Below are positions 18,738 to 29,159 of a stretch of DNA of 64,000 nt, one piece after another. The stretch lies in the NCBI RefSeq assembly GCF_900091585.1, contig NZ_FMHT01000003.1:4269501-4333500 (forward strand). Direction: 5' to 3'. Every line of letters begins with the position of its first letter. Position 1 is the stretch's first letter. The DNA comes from Micromonospora nigra (lineage in GTDB: Bacteria; Actinomycetota; Actinomycetes; Mycobacteriales; Micromonosporaceae). The notes beneath the pieces are model-generated. The model saw only the letters and a program-made list of their open reading frames with translations. It had not been told where the DNA came from and made no database searches. The translations under genes were made by a program, and so were the position numbers.

Positions 18738-19906
18738 CGCGGCACTCCGTTGTGCAGAACCTTGCGGATCAGGGGAACTCCCGGCCGGTAGGCCAGGTGC
18801 AGGTGGGACGGGGCGTCGAGGATCATCAGGTCGGCGCGGGCCCCGGGCCGCAGCACCCCCACGTCGTCGCGGCGCAGCGCCCGCGCACCGCCGGCGGTCG
18901 CGGCCCACACCGCCTCCGCCGGGGTCATCCGCATCTCGCGTACGGCCAGCGCGACGCAGAACGGCATCGACGACGTGTACGACGACCCGGGGTTGCAGTC
19001 GGTCGCCAGCGCGACGGTCACCCCGGCGTCGAGCAGCCGGCGGGCGTCCGGGTACGGCGACCGGGTGGAGAACTCCACGCCGGGCAGCAGGGTGGCGACG
19101 GTCTGCCCGCCGGCCAGCGCGTCGACGTCGGCGTCGTCGAGGTGGGTGCAGTGGTCGACGCTCGCCGCCTCCAGTTCCACCCCGAGCCGCACCCCCGGCC
19201 CGGGGCCGAGCTGGTTGGCGTGCACCCGCACGCCCAGCCCGACCGCCCGCCCGCAGGTCAGGATCGCGCGGGTGTGGTCGGCGTCGAACGCGCCCCGCTC
19301 GCAGAACACGTCGATCCAGCGGGCGTGCGGGGCGGCGGCGGCGAGCATCGGCCCGCACACCAGCGACACGTAGTCGTCGGGGCGGTCGGCGTACTCGGCG
19401 GGGACGACGTGCGCCCCCAGGAACGTGGTCTCGTCGGTGACCTCGGCGGCGATCCGCAGCGAACGGGCCTCGTCGGCGACGGTGAGGCCGTACCCGCTCT
19501 TGACCTCGATCGTCGTGGTGCCCTGCCGCAACGCCTCGGCGTGCAGCCGGCGTACGGTGGCGCGCAGTTCGCCGTCGGAGGCGGCGCGGGTCGCGCCGAC
19601 GGTGGTGCGGATGCCCCCGCCGGTGTACGGCTGCCCGGCCATCCGGGCGGCGAACTCGGCGGCCCGGTCCCCGGCGAAGACCAGATGGGCGTGACTGTCC
19701 ACGAAACCCGGCAGCACCGCCGCCCCGCCCGCGTCGACGCGTCGGTCGGCGGCCGGCGTGTCCCGCGCCGAACCGACCCACGCGACGCGGCCGTCCTCGA
19801 CCAGCAGGGCGGCGTCGCGGCGCAGCCCCAGCGGGCCGCGCCCGTCGGGGGAGTTGGTGACGAGTTCGCCGATGTTGTCGACCAGCAGGCTGCCGCTCGC
19901 GCTCAC
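18734..19906 (-). CDS. hutI: Imidazolonepropionase
   Basis: This amidohydrolase opens 4-imidazolone-5-propionate to N-formimidoyl-L-glutamate, the third step of the hut pathway. It is 390 residues. The metal site HAH is in [13 protein letters not shown], with EVKSGYGL, a VHANQLG His segment and ATDCNPGSS supplying the remaining ligands. The GTG start lies at the apparent end of hutF, and its 3' end overlaps hutH by 4 bases. The frame is intact, unlike that of hutF upstream. Confidence 0.96.
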   Translation of the reverse strand: MSASGSLLVDNIGELVTNSPDGRGPLGLRRDAALLVEDGRVAWVGSARDTPAADRRVDAGGAAVLPGFVDSHAHLVFAGDRAAEFAARMAGQPYTGGGIRTTVGATRAASDGELRATVRRLHAEALRQGTTTIEVKSGYGLTVADEARSLRIAAEVTDETTFLGAHVVPAEYADRPDDYVSLVCGPMLAAAAPHARWIDVFCERGAFDADHTRAILTCGRAVGLGVRVHANQLGPGPGVRLGVELEAASVDHCTHLDDADVDALAGGQTVATLLPGVEFSTRSPYPDARRLLDAGVTVALATDCNPGSSYTSSMPFCVALAVREMRMTPAEAVWAATAGGARALRRDDVGVLRPGARADLMILDAPSHLHLAYRPGVPLIRKVLHNGVPR

Positions 19907-21281
19907 CGGGGGTCACCGCCTCGATCGCGTCGTGCAGTTCCACGGGCACGTCCACGGTCAGGTGCCGGCCGTCGACGACCACCGGCCGCCCGTCGACCAG
20001 CACGTGGGACACGTCGGCGGCGGTGGCGGCGAAGAACGCGCCGACCGGCGGCACCCCGGCGGTACGGGCGCTGTCGAGGCGTACCGTCACCAGGTCGGCC
20101 CGGTCGCCCACCGCGAGCCGGCCGGCGTCGCCCCAGCCCAGCGCGGCGTGGCCGGCGGCGGTGGCGGCGGTGAGCAGTTCGGCGGGGGTGAAGTGGCCGC
20201 GGCGGCGGGTGCGCAGCCGCTCGTCCAGTTCCACCGCCCGAGCATCCTCGAACAGGTCGACCACGGCGTGGCTGTCGCTGCCCAGGCTCAACGGGATACC
20301 GGCGTCGGCCATCCGCCGGGCCGGGCCGATCCCGTCGGCGAGGTCCCGCTCGGTGGTGGGGCAGAGGCAGACGCCGGCGCCGCTCTCGGCGAGCAGCGCC
20401 ACGTCGGCCCCGGTGGGGTGGGTGGCGTGCACGGCGGTGGTGCGCGGCCCGAGCACCCCGTGCTCGGCGAGCAGCCGGGTCGGGGTGACGCCGTGCACGG
20501 CCCGGCAGGCGTCGTTCTCGGCGGGTTGCTCCGACAGGTGCACGTGCAGCGGCAGGCCGTTCCGGTCGGCCCAGCCGGCGACGGTGGCGAGCTGCGCCAC
20601 CGGAACCGCTCGCACCGAGTGGATGGCCGCGCCGACGAGGGCGTGGTCGTCGCCCGGGGTGAACGCGTCCACCCGCTGCGCCCAGCGCAGCGCGTCGCCG
20701 TCGCCGAAACGCCGCTGCGGCCCGGTCAGGGCCTGCCCGTCCACGCTGGCGGTCAGATAGCAGGTGTCGAGCAGGGTCAGCCGGATGCCGGCGTGCGCGG
20801 CGGCCTCGACCAGCGCCCCGCCCATCGCGTTCGGATCGTCGTACGGGGTGCCGTCCGGGCCGTGGTGCAGGTAGTGGAACTCGCCCACGCAGGTGATCCC
20901 GGCGAGGGCCATCTCGGCGTACGCGGCCCGGGCCAGGGCCAGGTACGTCTCCGGGTCGAGCCGGCCGGCGACGGCGTACATCTTCTCGCGCCAGGTCCAG
21001 AAGTCGCCCCGCCCGTGCTGGGTGCGTCCGCGCAGCGCCCGGTGGAAGGCGTGCGAGTGGGTGTTGGCCAGGCCGGGCAGGGTAAGGCCGGGCAGGCGTA
21101 CCGCGTCGGTCAGCACCTCCACCCCGGCGTCGGGCCGGCTGCCGGCGGTCAGTGGCGTGACGCCGGTGATCCGGCCGTGCTCCGTCTCGATCAGCACGTC
21201 GGGCGTGGGCGCATCGGCCTGTCCTGCCCCGGTGGGGGCGGGCAGCCAGGCCCACTCGGCGAGCCAGCGGGTCGCGGTCAT
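19903..21281 (-). CDS. hutF: Formimidoylglutamate deiminase, with a frameshift at its 3' end
   Basis: This amidohydrolase converts N-formimidoyl-L-glutamate to N-formyl-L-glutamate plus ammonia. About 459 codons read cleanly: [16 protein letters not shown] carries the zinc HxH, then [19 protein letters not shown] and GSDSHAV. After IEAVTP the frame does not stop; as given it runs on through the hutI region out of frame and into hutH (1,359 codons open in all). Adding one base to the five-base C run (G run 19908-19912 on the plus strand) gives Pro-Arg-TGA, with the TGA overlapping the hutI GTG, the 4-base overlap typical of this operon. I therefore regard it as a one-base deletion or sequencing error. 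The ATG at 21281 follows AAAGGGGG. Confidence 0.85.
19908..19912 (-). other. Homopolymer site of the hutF frameshift
   Basis: There are five G residues on the plus strand (five C on the coding strand). Six would restore a normal hutF stop codon coupled to the hutI start. This is the single point that breaks an otherwise regular operon. Confidence 0.6.
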
Positions 21282-21300
21282 CTCTCTCGCCCCCTTTCGA

Positions 21301-21450
21301 GCTGCATCGTCTGCGCTCTCACAAGCCAGCGTGTCGGGTGCGGGCTCGCCGCGCGGTGTTTCGTCTGCGCTCTCAGCTCGGGAGGGCGCGTGGGCTGAGG
21401 GATCGCGGTGCGGTGCTTCGTCTGCGCTCTCAGCTCGGGAGAGCGCGCAC
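21301..21450. repeat. Three-copy repeat (period 54-57 bp) between the M20 gene and hutF
   Basis: The core TCGTCTGCGCTCTCA occurs at 21307-21321, 21361-21375 and 21418-21432. The second and third copies share a longer stretch continuing GCTCGGGAG. On the minus strand the array reads in frame as a repeated ELRAQTKHR-type peptide, but this looks like a by-product of the 57-bp period. It fills most of the 217-nt gap upstream of hutF and could be a small intergenic repeat family. Confidence 0.6.
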
Positions 21451-21498
21451 CGGAGCGTCGTCGGTCGGCGGGGTGGGGGTGCTGGTGCACGGCGGCGT

Positions 21499-22694
21499 TC
21501 ACCCGCACGTCAGCTCCCCGATCACCCGGGCCAGAGCGGCCACCCCGGCGGCGCAGTCGTCGTCGGTGGCCGACTCGGCGGGTGAGTGCGACACCCCGGT
21601 CGGGTTGCGCACGAAGAGCATCGCGGTGGGCAGGTGCGCGGCCAGCACCCCCGCGTCGTGACCGGCCCCGGTCGGCAGCACCGGTGCGTCGAGCAGCGCC
21701 GCGAGGCGCGTGGCCAGGCCGCCGTCGAACGCCACCAGGGGGGTCGCCGACTCCTCGGTGACGGTCAGGTCGGTGCCGTCACGCCGGGCCCGCTCGGCCG
21801 CCTTGGCCTGCACCGCCTCGACCAGCGCGCGCAGCGTCTGCGGCTCCGCGGCCCGCGCGTCCAGCCAGCCGGTCACCGTCGACGGGATCGCGTTGGTGGC
21901 GTTCGGCTCCACCGCCACCCGGCCCACCGTGGCGTGGGCGTCCCGCAGCCGGGCCTCCTTGTTCGCGGCGAGCACCGTGAACGCGTACGTCAGCATGGGG
22001 TCGCGGCGGTCGCCCATCCGGGTCGTACCGGCGTGGTTGCCCTCGCCGCGCACCTCGAAGCGCCACCGGCCGTGCGGCCAGATCGCGCTGGCGACCGCGA
22101 CCGGCGCGGCCTGCCCGGCCAGCGCACGCCCCTGCTCCACGTGCAGTTCCACGAAGGCGGCGAACCGGCCGAGCAGCGCCGGATCAGCGCCCGCCGGTCG
22201 GTCGCCCAGCGCCTCGGCGAAGCTGACCCCCGCCGCGTCACGCAGGCCGGCCGCGCGATCCACCGCGATCTGACCGGTGAGCAGCCGGGACCCCAGGCAG
22301 GGTACGCCGAACCGCGCCCCCTCCTCCTCCACGAACGCCGCCACCGCGACCGGCCGGGCCGGCGCGACACCCGCGGCGCGCAGCTCGTCGACCGCGAGGA
22401 AGGCGCTGACGATCCCCAACGGACCGTCGTACGCCCCGCCGTGCGGCACCGAGTCGAAGTGGCTGCCGGTCAGCACGGCGGCACCGGCATCGGGGTCACC
22501 CCACCAGGCGAACAGGTTGCCGTTGCCGTCCTCGGTGACGGGCATGCCGCGACCGTCGGCCTGCCCCCGGAACCACTCCCGCAGCCGCAGTTCCGGCCCG
22601 GTCAGCGCGTAGCGCAGGTAGCCACCGCTGCCTGCGTCCCGCCCGACCGGCGCGATCTCGTCCCACAGCGCCCGGAACCGCGCGGTCAGGTCGC

Positions 22695-22698
<4 letters not shown>
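21499..22698 (-). CDS. M20-family amidohydrolase (allantoate amidohydrolase / N-carbamoyl amino acid hydrolase type)
   Basis: This is a 399-residue zinc amidohydrolase of the AllC/HyuC group. Metal and active-site motifs are [18 protein letters not shown] (first His and bridging Asp), [18 protein letters not shown] and GHDAG, with the M20 dimerisation insert between. By sequence alone it would be called an allantoate or carbamoyl-amino-acid hydrolase. It overlaps hutU by 4 bases inside the hut operon, and no hutG (formylglutamate deformylase) is present. It may therefore hydrolyse N-formyl-L-glutamate, the product of HutF. That role is inferred from context only. Confidence 0.9.
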
Positions 22699-24377
<1,679 letters not shown>

Positions 24378-24389
24378 TCGGGCCTCCTC

Positions 24390-25238
24390 CTAACCGAGGA
24401 ACAACTGTCGACGGGCGGCGGAGGCTTCGAACGCCTCCAGTCGCCGCTGGGTTTCGGCCGGGGCGGCGTCACAGATCGCCTGCAACAGCACCATGGCCAG
24501 CGTCATCGGAGCGGTGTGCAGGTCGAACACGAGCTGCGCGCCCACCGCGGCGGGCAGCACCACGTCGGCGTGCTCGGCGGCCGGGCTGACCGGCGAGTCG
24601 GTGATCGCCACCACGGTCAGGCCGGCGTCGCGGGCCGCGCGCAGCGCGTCCAGGGTCTCCCGGGGGTAGCGGGGCAGCACGAACGCCAGCAGGGCGCCCG
24701 CTCCGGCCTCGGCGGCCTGTTCGAGGCGGTCGGCGAGCAGACTGCCGCCGCAGTCGAGCACCCGCACGTCGGGGTGCACCTTCGCGGCGAAGTACGCGAA
24801 GTACGCGGCCAGCGGGGCGGCGGCCCGCAGCCCGAGCACCGGCAACGGGCGGCTGGCGGCCAGCAGCCGGCCCGTCCCGGCGATCCGTTCCCGGTCGGCG
24901 AGCTGCCCGGCGAGCCGGTCGAGGTTGCCGATCTCGGCGCGTACCGCCTGTTGGAGTTCGTTGCCGGCGGTGGTCGGGTCGGGCGCGGTGGCGGTCAGCT
25001 CCCGCAGCCGGCGGCGCAGGGCCGGGTAGCCGTCGTGACCCAGCGCGACCGCGAACCGGGTCACCGACGGCTGACTGACCCCGGCCAGCTCGGCCACCTC
25101 GGCGGCCGACAGGTAACTCACCGCGGGGGCGTGCTGCACGAGACAGTGCGCGATGCGGCGCTGCGTCGGGGTGAGTCGCACCCCGTCGAAGAGGCCGAGC
25201 ACCCGGTCGGTGGGCACGACGGCAACTCCTTCATTCAT
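24390..25238 (-). CDS. MurR/RpiR-family regulator, probable hut repressor
   Basis: This is a 282-residue regulator with an N-terminal RpiR helix-turn-helix (YLSAAEVAELAGVSQPSVTR, about residues 42-61) and a C-terminal SIS sugar-isomerase-like domain (LGLRAAAPLAAYFAYF, VVAITDSPVSPAAEHADVVL). It is the first gene of the hut operon and probably autoregulatory: a TGAAA-N2-TTTCA palindrome overlaps the promoter. Two starts compete. ATG 25238 lies 6 nt after TAGAGT (leaderless pattern). GTG 25217 lies 8 nt after AAGGAG, which falls inside the longer reading frame. I keep the longer form. The effector may be a histidine-pathway intermediate rather than a sugar phosphate. Confidence 0.88.
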   Translation of the reverse strand: MNEGVAVVPTDRVLGLFDGVRLTPTQRRIAHCLVQHAPAVSYLSAAEVAELAGVSQPSVTRFAVALGHDGYPALRRRLRELTATAPDPTTAGNELQQAVRAEIGNLDRLAGQLADRERIAGTGRLLAASRPLPVLGLRAAAPLAAYFAYFAAKVHPDVRVLDCGGSLLADRLEQAAEAGAGALLAFVLPRYPRETLDALRAARDAGLTVVAITDSPVSPAAEHADVVLPAAVGAQLVFDLHTAPMTLAMVLLQAICDAAPAETQRRLEAFEASAARRQLFLG

Positions 25239-25244
25239 GCGCTG

Positions 25245-25266
25245 ACTCTATGCATGAAATCTTTCA
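25245..25266 (-). promoter_or_regulatory. Hut operon promoter with RpiR-type operator
   Basis: On the minus strand the palindrome TGAAAGATTTCA occupies 25266-25255 and is followed at once by GCA and the -10 hexamer TAGAGT (25250-25245). The palindrome therefore fills the space between -10 and -35, where a bound repressor would exclude polymerase. Predicted transcription starts at or next to ATG 25238. Confidence 0.6.
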
Positions 25267-25411
25267 GCAGGCAAGCCTACCGGCGACTCCACCGAGGACG
25301 ACGCTCTGACCTGCCCGGGAAGGTGGATCGCCGGCCGCCGGTCGACCGACGGACAGAACGGGGTGTGCCCCCTCTGTAGGATCCGCTCGGCGGTCGAGCA
25401 GAGGAGTGGTC

Positions 25412-27178
25412 ATGCAGCCGGACGGCCCGTACAGGTTCACCCACTTGCTGGGTGGATCGCCGGTCGGCAAGGCGTGGGCAGCCGTCGACAGCCAGGGACG
25501 GTTCGTCACGGTCGCGGTCCTCGACGCCGTGGTCGCCGCCACACCCGGCTGGCGCGAGGCGTTCGCCGCGGCGGTGAACAACCAGGCGCAGGTGACGCCG
25601 CACGCGTACGCCGACTTCTCGGCGGCAGCGCCGTGGGTGGCGTACCCCGCCGAGGCCGGGCCGGCCGTGGAACGGCTGTTCCGGGCGCTCGGCGTGGACT
25701 ACCAGCCCGTGCCCGCCGGTGTCCCGGTGTCCGCCCCGCCGGTGTCGGCCCCGCCACGGTCCGTCTCGGCTCCGCCGCAGCCCGTTCCCGCGGTCCCCGG
25801 GCCTCCGGCACCGGTGAGCGCCGAGGGGGCGTTCCCCGACCCCTTCGCCGCACCGGCCCGCCGCATCCAGCCCACCACGCGCCCGCCACGGCGCACCGGC
25901 CTCTGGGCCGGCGTCGTCGCCGCCGCGCTGGCCGTCGTTCTCGGTGGCGGAGCCGCGGTCTGGGCCCTCAGCGGTGACGAGGAGGCGCCGCCCCGCGCGG
26001 ATCCGACCTTCTTCCCCACCACGTCGACGGTCGATCCCGGCCTGAAACCCTGGGCCGAGGCTGCGCCGTTCAGCCCGGAAGAGCGCGCCCTCGCGGTCGC
26101 GACACCGGCGGTGGTCTTCGTCGAGGCCGTCTTCACCGGCTACGTCCGTGACGCCGCCACGGGAAAGCCGATCCGGCGCGCGCCGATCACCTTCACCCGC
26201 CGGTGCAGCGCCTTCGTGGTCAACGCGGACGGGCACGCCCTCACCAGCAGCTCCTGCGTCGAACCGACCGAGGAGAACGCCCGGCAGATCGCCATCGACG
26301 CGGTGGCCCGGATGCTCGTACGCGAGAACCAGCTCACCACCGTCCAGGTGCCGGAGTACATCCGTACCACCCTGCCGAAGGTGCGGTTCACCGGGCCCGA
26401 TCCGGGGACGGAGCCGGCCAGCGAGGTGTACGCGCAGCTCAACGCCGCCAAGGGCAACCTGACGACCGAGCCCGCCATCCCCGCCACGGTCGTCCGGACC
26501 CTGCCCGCCGAGACCGGCAACACCGCCCTCGTCAAACTGGCCCGGGGCAACCTGCCCGCCGTGGAGCTGAACCCGGGGGCCGAGCTCGCCGAGGGCGCGC
26601 CGGTGCTCGTCCTCGGGTTCGCCACCAGCGACGTCGACTTCCGCACCGCCACCTACCAACCCCGGTCGAAACTGGTCACGATCACCGGAACCGGAAGGCG
26701 GGGGCCGGTCTCGATCTACCGGATCAACGAGGACATCGGGGCGGCGTCCCACGGCGGCATCGCCCTCGACGCCAACGGCCGGGTCGCCGGCATGCTCGAC
26801 CAGGACCAGGCGCGACCCGACCGGGCGAACCGGGTGGTGCTGCCGGCCGCCACCGTCGCAGGGCTGCTCGCCGAGGCCGGGGTCGCCAACGCGCTCAGCG
26901 ACACCGACAAGCGGTACCGCAGCGGCCTCGACGCGTACTTCGCCGGAGAGAACGCGACAGCGATCACGGAGCTGGACGCCGCGGCGCAGGGTGCCCCCAC
27001 CAACCTGCTCGCCCAGGCGTACCGGCAGAACGCCGTGGAACGGCAGCAGAACGAACGGCAGGAGGCCGAAGGGTCGACCTGGCCGACGGTACTGCTCGCG
27101 GGGGTGGGCGGTGCCCTCGTGGTCGGCCTGGTCCTGGCGGCGCTGCTCATCGCGCGTCGCCGCCGGCACGGCCGATGA
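25412..27178 (+). CDS. Membrane protein: pseudokinase N-lobe, TM segment, inactive trypsin-like domain
   Basis: A 588-residue protein with an unusual build. Residues 7-37 resemble the N-lobe of a Hanks kinase: YRFTHLLGGSPVGKAWAAVD matches the glycine loop and GRFVTVAVL matches the beta-3 strand, but the Lys is Ala35. No catalytic loop follows. A Pro-rich linker (100-160) leads to one membrane helix (164-187). The outer part resembles an HtrA/trypsin fold: AFVVNADGHALTSSSC replaces the catalytic His by Ser, and AASHGGIALDANGRVAG replaces the GNSGGP Ser by His. A helical TPR-like piece and a second membrane helix (557-579) end it. ATG 25412 follows GAGGAG. The next gene overlaps by ATGA, so it works with an O-antigen ligase-like protein. 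Confidence 0.75.
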   Translation: MQPDGPYRFTHLLGGSPVGKAWAAVDSQGRFVTVAVLDAVVAATPGWREAFAAAVNNQAQVTPHAYADFSAAAPWVAYPAEAGPAVERLFRALGVDYQPVPAGVPVSAPPVSAPPRSVSAPPQPVPAVPGPPAPVSAEGAFPDPFAAPARRIQPTTRPPRRTGLWAGVVAAALAVVLGGGAAVWALSGDEEAPPRADPTFFPTTSTVDPGLKPWAEAAPFSPEERALAVATPAVVFVEAVFTGYVRDAATGKPIRRAPITFTRRCSAFVVNADGHALTSSSCVEPTEENARQIAIDAVARMLVRENQLTTVQVPEYIRTTLPKVRFTGPDPGTEPASEVYAQLNAAKGNLTTEPAIPATVVRTLPAETGNTALVKLARGNLPAVELNPGAELAEGAPVLVLGFATSDVDFRTATYQPRSKLVTITGTGRRGPVSIYRINEDIGAASHGGIALDANGRVAGMLDQDQARPDRANRVVLPAATVAGLLAEAGVANALSDTDKRYRSGLDAYFAGENATAITELDAAAQGAPTNLLAQAYRQNAVERQQNERQEAEGSTWPTVLLAGVGGALVVGLVLAALLIARRRRHGR

Positions 27179-29004
27179 CCGCCCCGCCCACCGTCGCGCC
27201 GGCCGACGCGGGGCACACCAGGGGGACCCGGTCCCTGTCCCGGCTGCTTACCGTCGCCATCGTGACGCTGGTCGGCGTTCTCCTGGTGCACGTCCTGTTC
27301 GAGACCTGGGCCCAGGTGCTCAGTGGACCGACCAGCACCGACCCGAGGGCCAACCTGCGGGAGGCCGCGCAGTGGCCGAAACACCTCAAGACGGCGCTCT
27401 ACCTCGGGCTCGCGGCGCTCGCCGTCGTCAAGGTGGCCGTCGACCGGCTGTGGCACCGGTTCCGCACCACGGCGGATCTCGCCCTGGTGGTGCTGGTGCT
27501 GGTGATGGTGCTCGCCGGGGCCGTCAACGACTCGTCGGCGACCCTCATGGGCGAGGCGCTCTTCGTCTACTTCCGGGGTGCCGTCGTCTTCTACGCGTTG
27601 CGGGCCGCCGACCTGGATCGCGTCCTCGTCCGGCGGATGCTCCTTCCCGCCGCGGTGGTGGTGGGCGTCAACGTGGTCATCGCCCTCGTCCAGATGGTCG
27701 TCGGCGCACCCGCGCACAGCGCGCTCGGGTGGGTCGACCTGACCTGGGCCGACCAGAGCCGGGCGCAGGGCCTGCAACCGCATCCCAACCACCTCGGGCA
27801 CCTGCTCGGGCTGTGCCTGCTCGGCTTCCTGGCCTGGGTCGCCGTGAACCGGTCCGTCCCGCGACGGTGGTGGGCCGTGGCCACGGTGGTCGCCGTCGCG
27901 ATGTCCGCGACCCAGTCCCGGGAGTCCCTGCTGGGCGTGCTGGCCGCCGGTGGCCTGGTGGTGCTCCTGGTCCGCGGCAACACCCGGCGCGTCCTCGCCG
28001 TCTGCCTCGTCGTGGTGCTCTGCACCGCGGCGCAGGTCGCCGTGCGGCCCGACAACCGCGCCGAGTGGGAGCGGCGGTGGGACAACGCCTTCTCCGGGTT
28101 GCGCAACCCGGCCGGCAGCGAGTCGACGGCCGCCCGTCCGAGCGCCCCCACCAGCCCGGCGGCCCGTCCGAGCGGGCCCACCAGCCCGACCGCCCGTCCG
28201 AGCGGGTCCCCCGCCACCCCGACGGCCGGCACCCGTCCGTCGGGTGCCCCGACCGTGACCGCCAGGCCCTCGCCCACCAGGGAGGGTGCCACGACGCCCC
28301 CGGGCCGTAAGCCCACGTCCGGCGCGTCCCTCCGCCCGTCGGCACCCGCCGCCACCCGGCAGCCGGCGGCGTCCCCGCAGCCCGCAGCGAGCCGAACCCC
28401 CGCCCCGGTGCGCGAGATCCGGGTGCTCTACCTGCAACAGGTCGCGCGGATCCTGCCCCGCCAGCCGGTCCTCGGCTTCGGCATCGGTCAGTTCGGCGGC
28501 GTGGTGGCCGAGAAGAACGACCCCAACTGGCACCGGAACCCGAAGTTCGGCCCGGCCGGCTTCAACCGGTACGGCTTCCACGCCGTGCAGGTCGACTCGT
28601 TCTGGTTGCACCTGGTCATGGAGGTCGGACTGCTCGGCCTCGTCGTGTACCTGGTGTGGCTGGCGGCGGTCGCCCTGCCGCTGCTGCGCCGGATCCGGCA
28701 GGCCCGCCGTGGGGCTGCCGCACCCGCACAGTCGACGGTGTGGGGCGTGACCGCGCTGGTGTTCGCCTGTGTCGTCGGCTTCCTCTCGCCTTCCCTGGAG
28801 GATCCGCTGCTGCCGCCGCTGCTCTGGACGGTCGTGGGGGTCGCCTGGTGGGTCACCCGGTCGGCGCCGGAGCCGGCCACCGGGGGCACTGTTCCCGCAC
28901 CACGCGAGCCGGACGACGGAACGGCGGAGACCCGGATCCTCTCGACGGACGAGATCCTCGCGCAGGCCCGGCTGGTCCGGCGACCCACGCCACCGAGGTC
29001 ATGA
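27175..29004 (+). CDS. O-antigen ligase / Wzy-like polysaccharide polymerase
   Basis: This is a 609-residue integral membrane protein of the Wzy_C (O-antigen ligase/polymerase) type. About ten hydrophobic helices flank the signature region with WVDLTWADQSRAQGLQPHPN and SATQSRESLLGVLAA. A large outer loop of about 100 residues is Pro/Ser/Thr/Arg rich, made of ARPSAPTSPA-like decapeptides with a 30-bp DNA period (about 28126-28215). After it, YLQQVARILPRQPVLGFGIGQ resumes the family fold. The start overlaps the previous stop (ATGA). It probably polymerises or ligates the repeat units made by this locus, with the flippase and WbaP-type enzyme encoded downstream. Confidence 0.85.
   Translation: MTAPPTVAPADAGHTRGTRSLSRLLTVAIVTLVGVLLVHVLFETWAQVLSGPTSTDPRANLREAAQWPKHLKTALYLGLAALAVVKVAVDRLWHRFRTTADLALVVLVLVMVLAGAVNDSSATLMGEALFVYFRGAVVFYALRAADLDRVLVRRMLLPAAVVVGVNVVIALVQMVVGAPAHSALGWVDLTWADQSRAQGLQPHPNHLGHLLGLCLLGFLAWVAVNRSVPRRWWAVATVVAVAMSATQSRESLLGVLAAGGLVVLLVRGNTRRVLAVCLVVVLCTAAQVAVRPDNRAEWERRWDNAFSGLRNPAGSESTAARPSAPTSPAARPSGPTSPTARPSGSPATPTAGTRPSGAPTVTARPSPTREGATTPPGRKPTSGASLRPSAPAATRQPAASPQPAASRTPAPVREIRVLYLQQVARILPRQPVLGFGIGQFGGVVAEKNDPNWHRNPKFGPAGFNRYGFHAVQVDSFWLHLVMEVGLLGLVVYLVWLAAVALPLLRRIRQARRGAAAPAQSTVWGVTALVFACVVGFLSPSLEDPLLPPLLWTVVGVAWWVTRSAPEPATGGTVPAPREPDDGTAETRILSTDEILAQARLVRRPTPPRS
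28126..28215 (+). repeat. 30-bp tandem repeats coding the Pro-rich loop
   Basis: The unit beginning GCCCGTCCGAGCG occurs three times with a 30-base period and variable centre, giving ARPSAPTSPA, ARPSGPTSPT and ARPSGSPATP. Such arrays may change length between strains and would alter the outer loop of the polymerase without shifting the frame. Confidence 0.6.
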
Positions 29005-29065
29005 CACTGTCTGCTGTGGAGCGCCTTTCGGCCACCGAGGGTAGGTGTGGCGCTACGGCGCTGGC

Positions 29066-29112
29066 TAGAATCCCCGTGCCGTCGGACGGGCGGCGTCCGC
29101 CGGTGGCACGGG
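29066..29112 (+). promoter_or_regulatory. Promoter and structured leader of the GT2 gene
   Basis: TAGAAT (29066-29071) is a good -10 element in the gap after the polymerase gene. The transcript would begin with an 8-bp stem (arms 29073-29080 and 29105-29112) enclosing a smaller CGGAC/GTCCG stem. A start point near 29078 would leave part of the outer stem upstream, so the structure may matter only for read-through transcripts. Confidence 0.4.
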
Positions 29113-29159
29113 CGACCGGCCACGCGGCGTACGCAGGGGCAGCACGGGGGTGCGGTGTC

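Noticed and set aside
17202..21281. A single 1,359-residue HutF-HutH protein
   Set aside because: Its middle is an out-of-frame shadow of hutI; hutI and hutH have their own intact starts, so a one-base error in hutF is the simpler reading.
21278..21508. Minus-strand 76-codon ORF with repeated ELRAQTKHR
   Set aside because: The peptide repeat is a by-product of a 57-bp DNA repeat; start and codon bias are weak.
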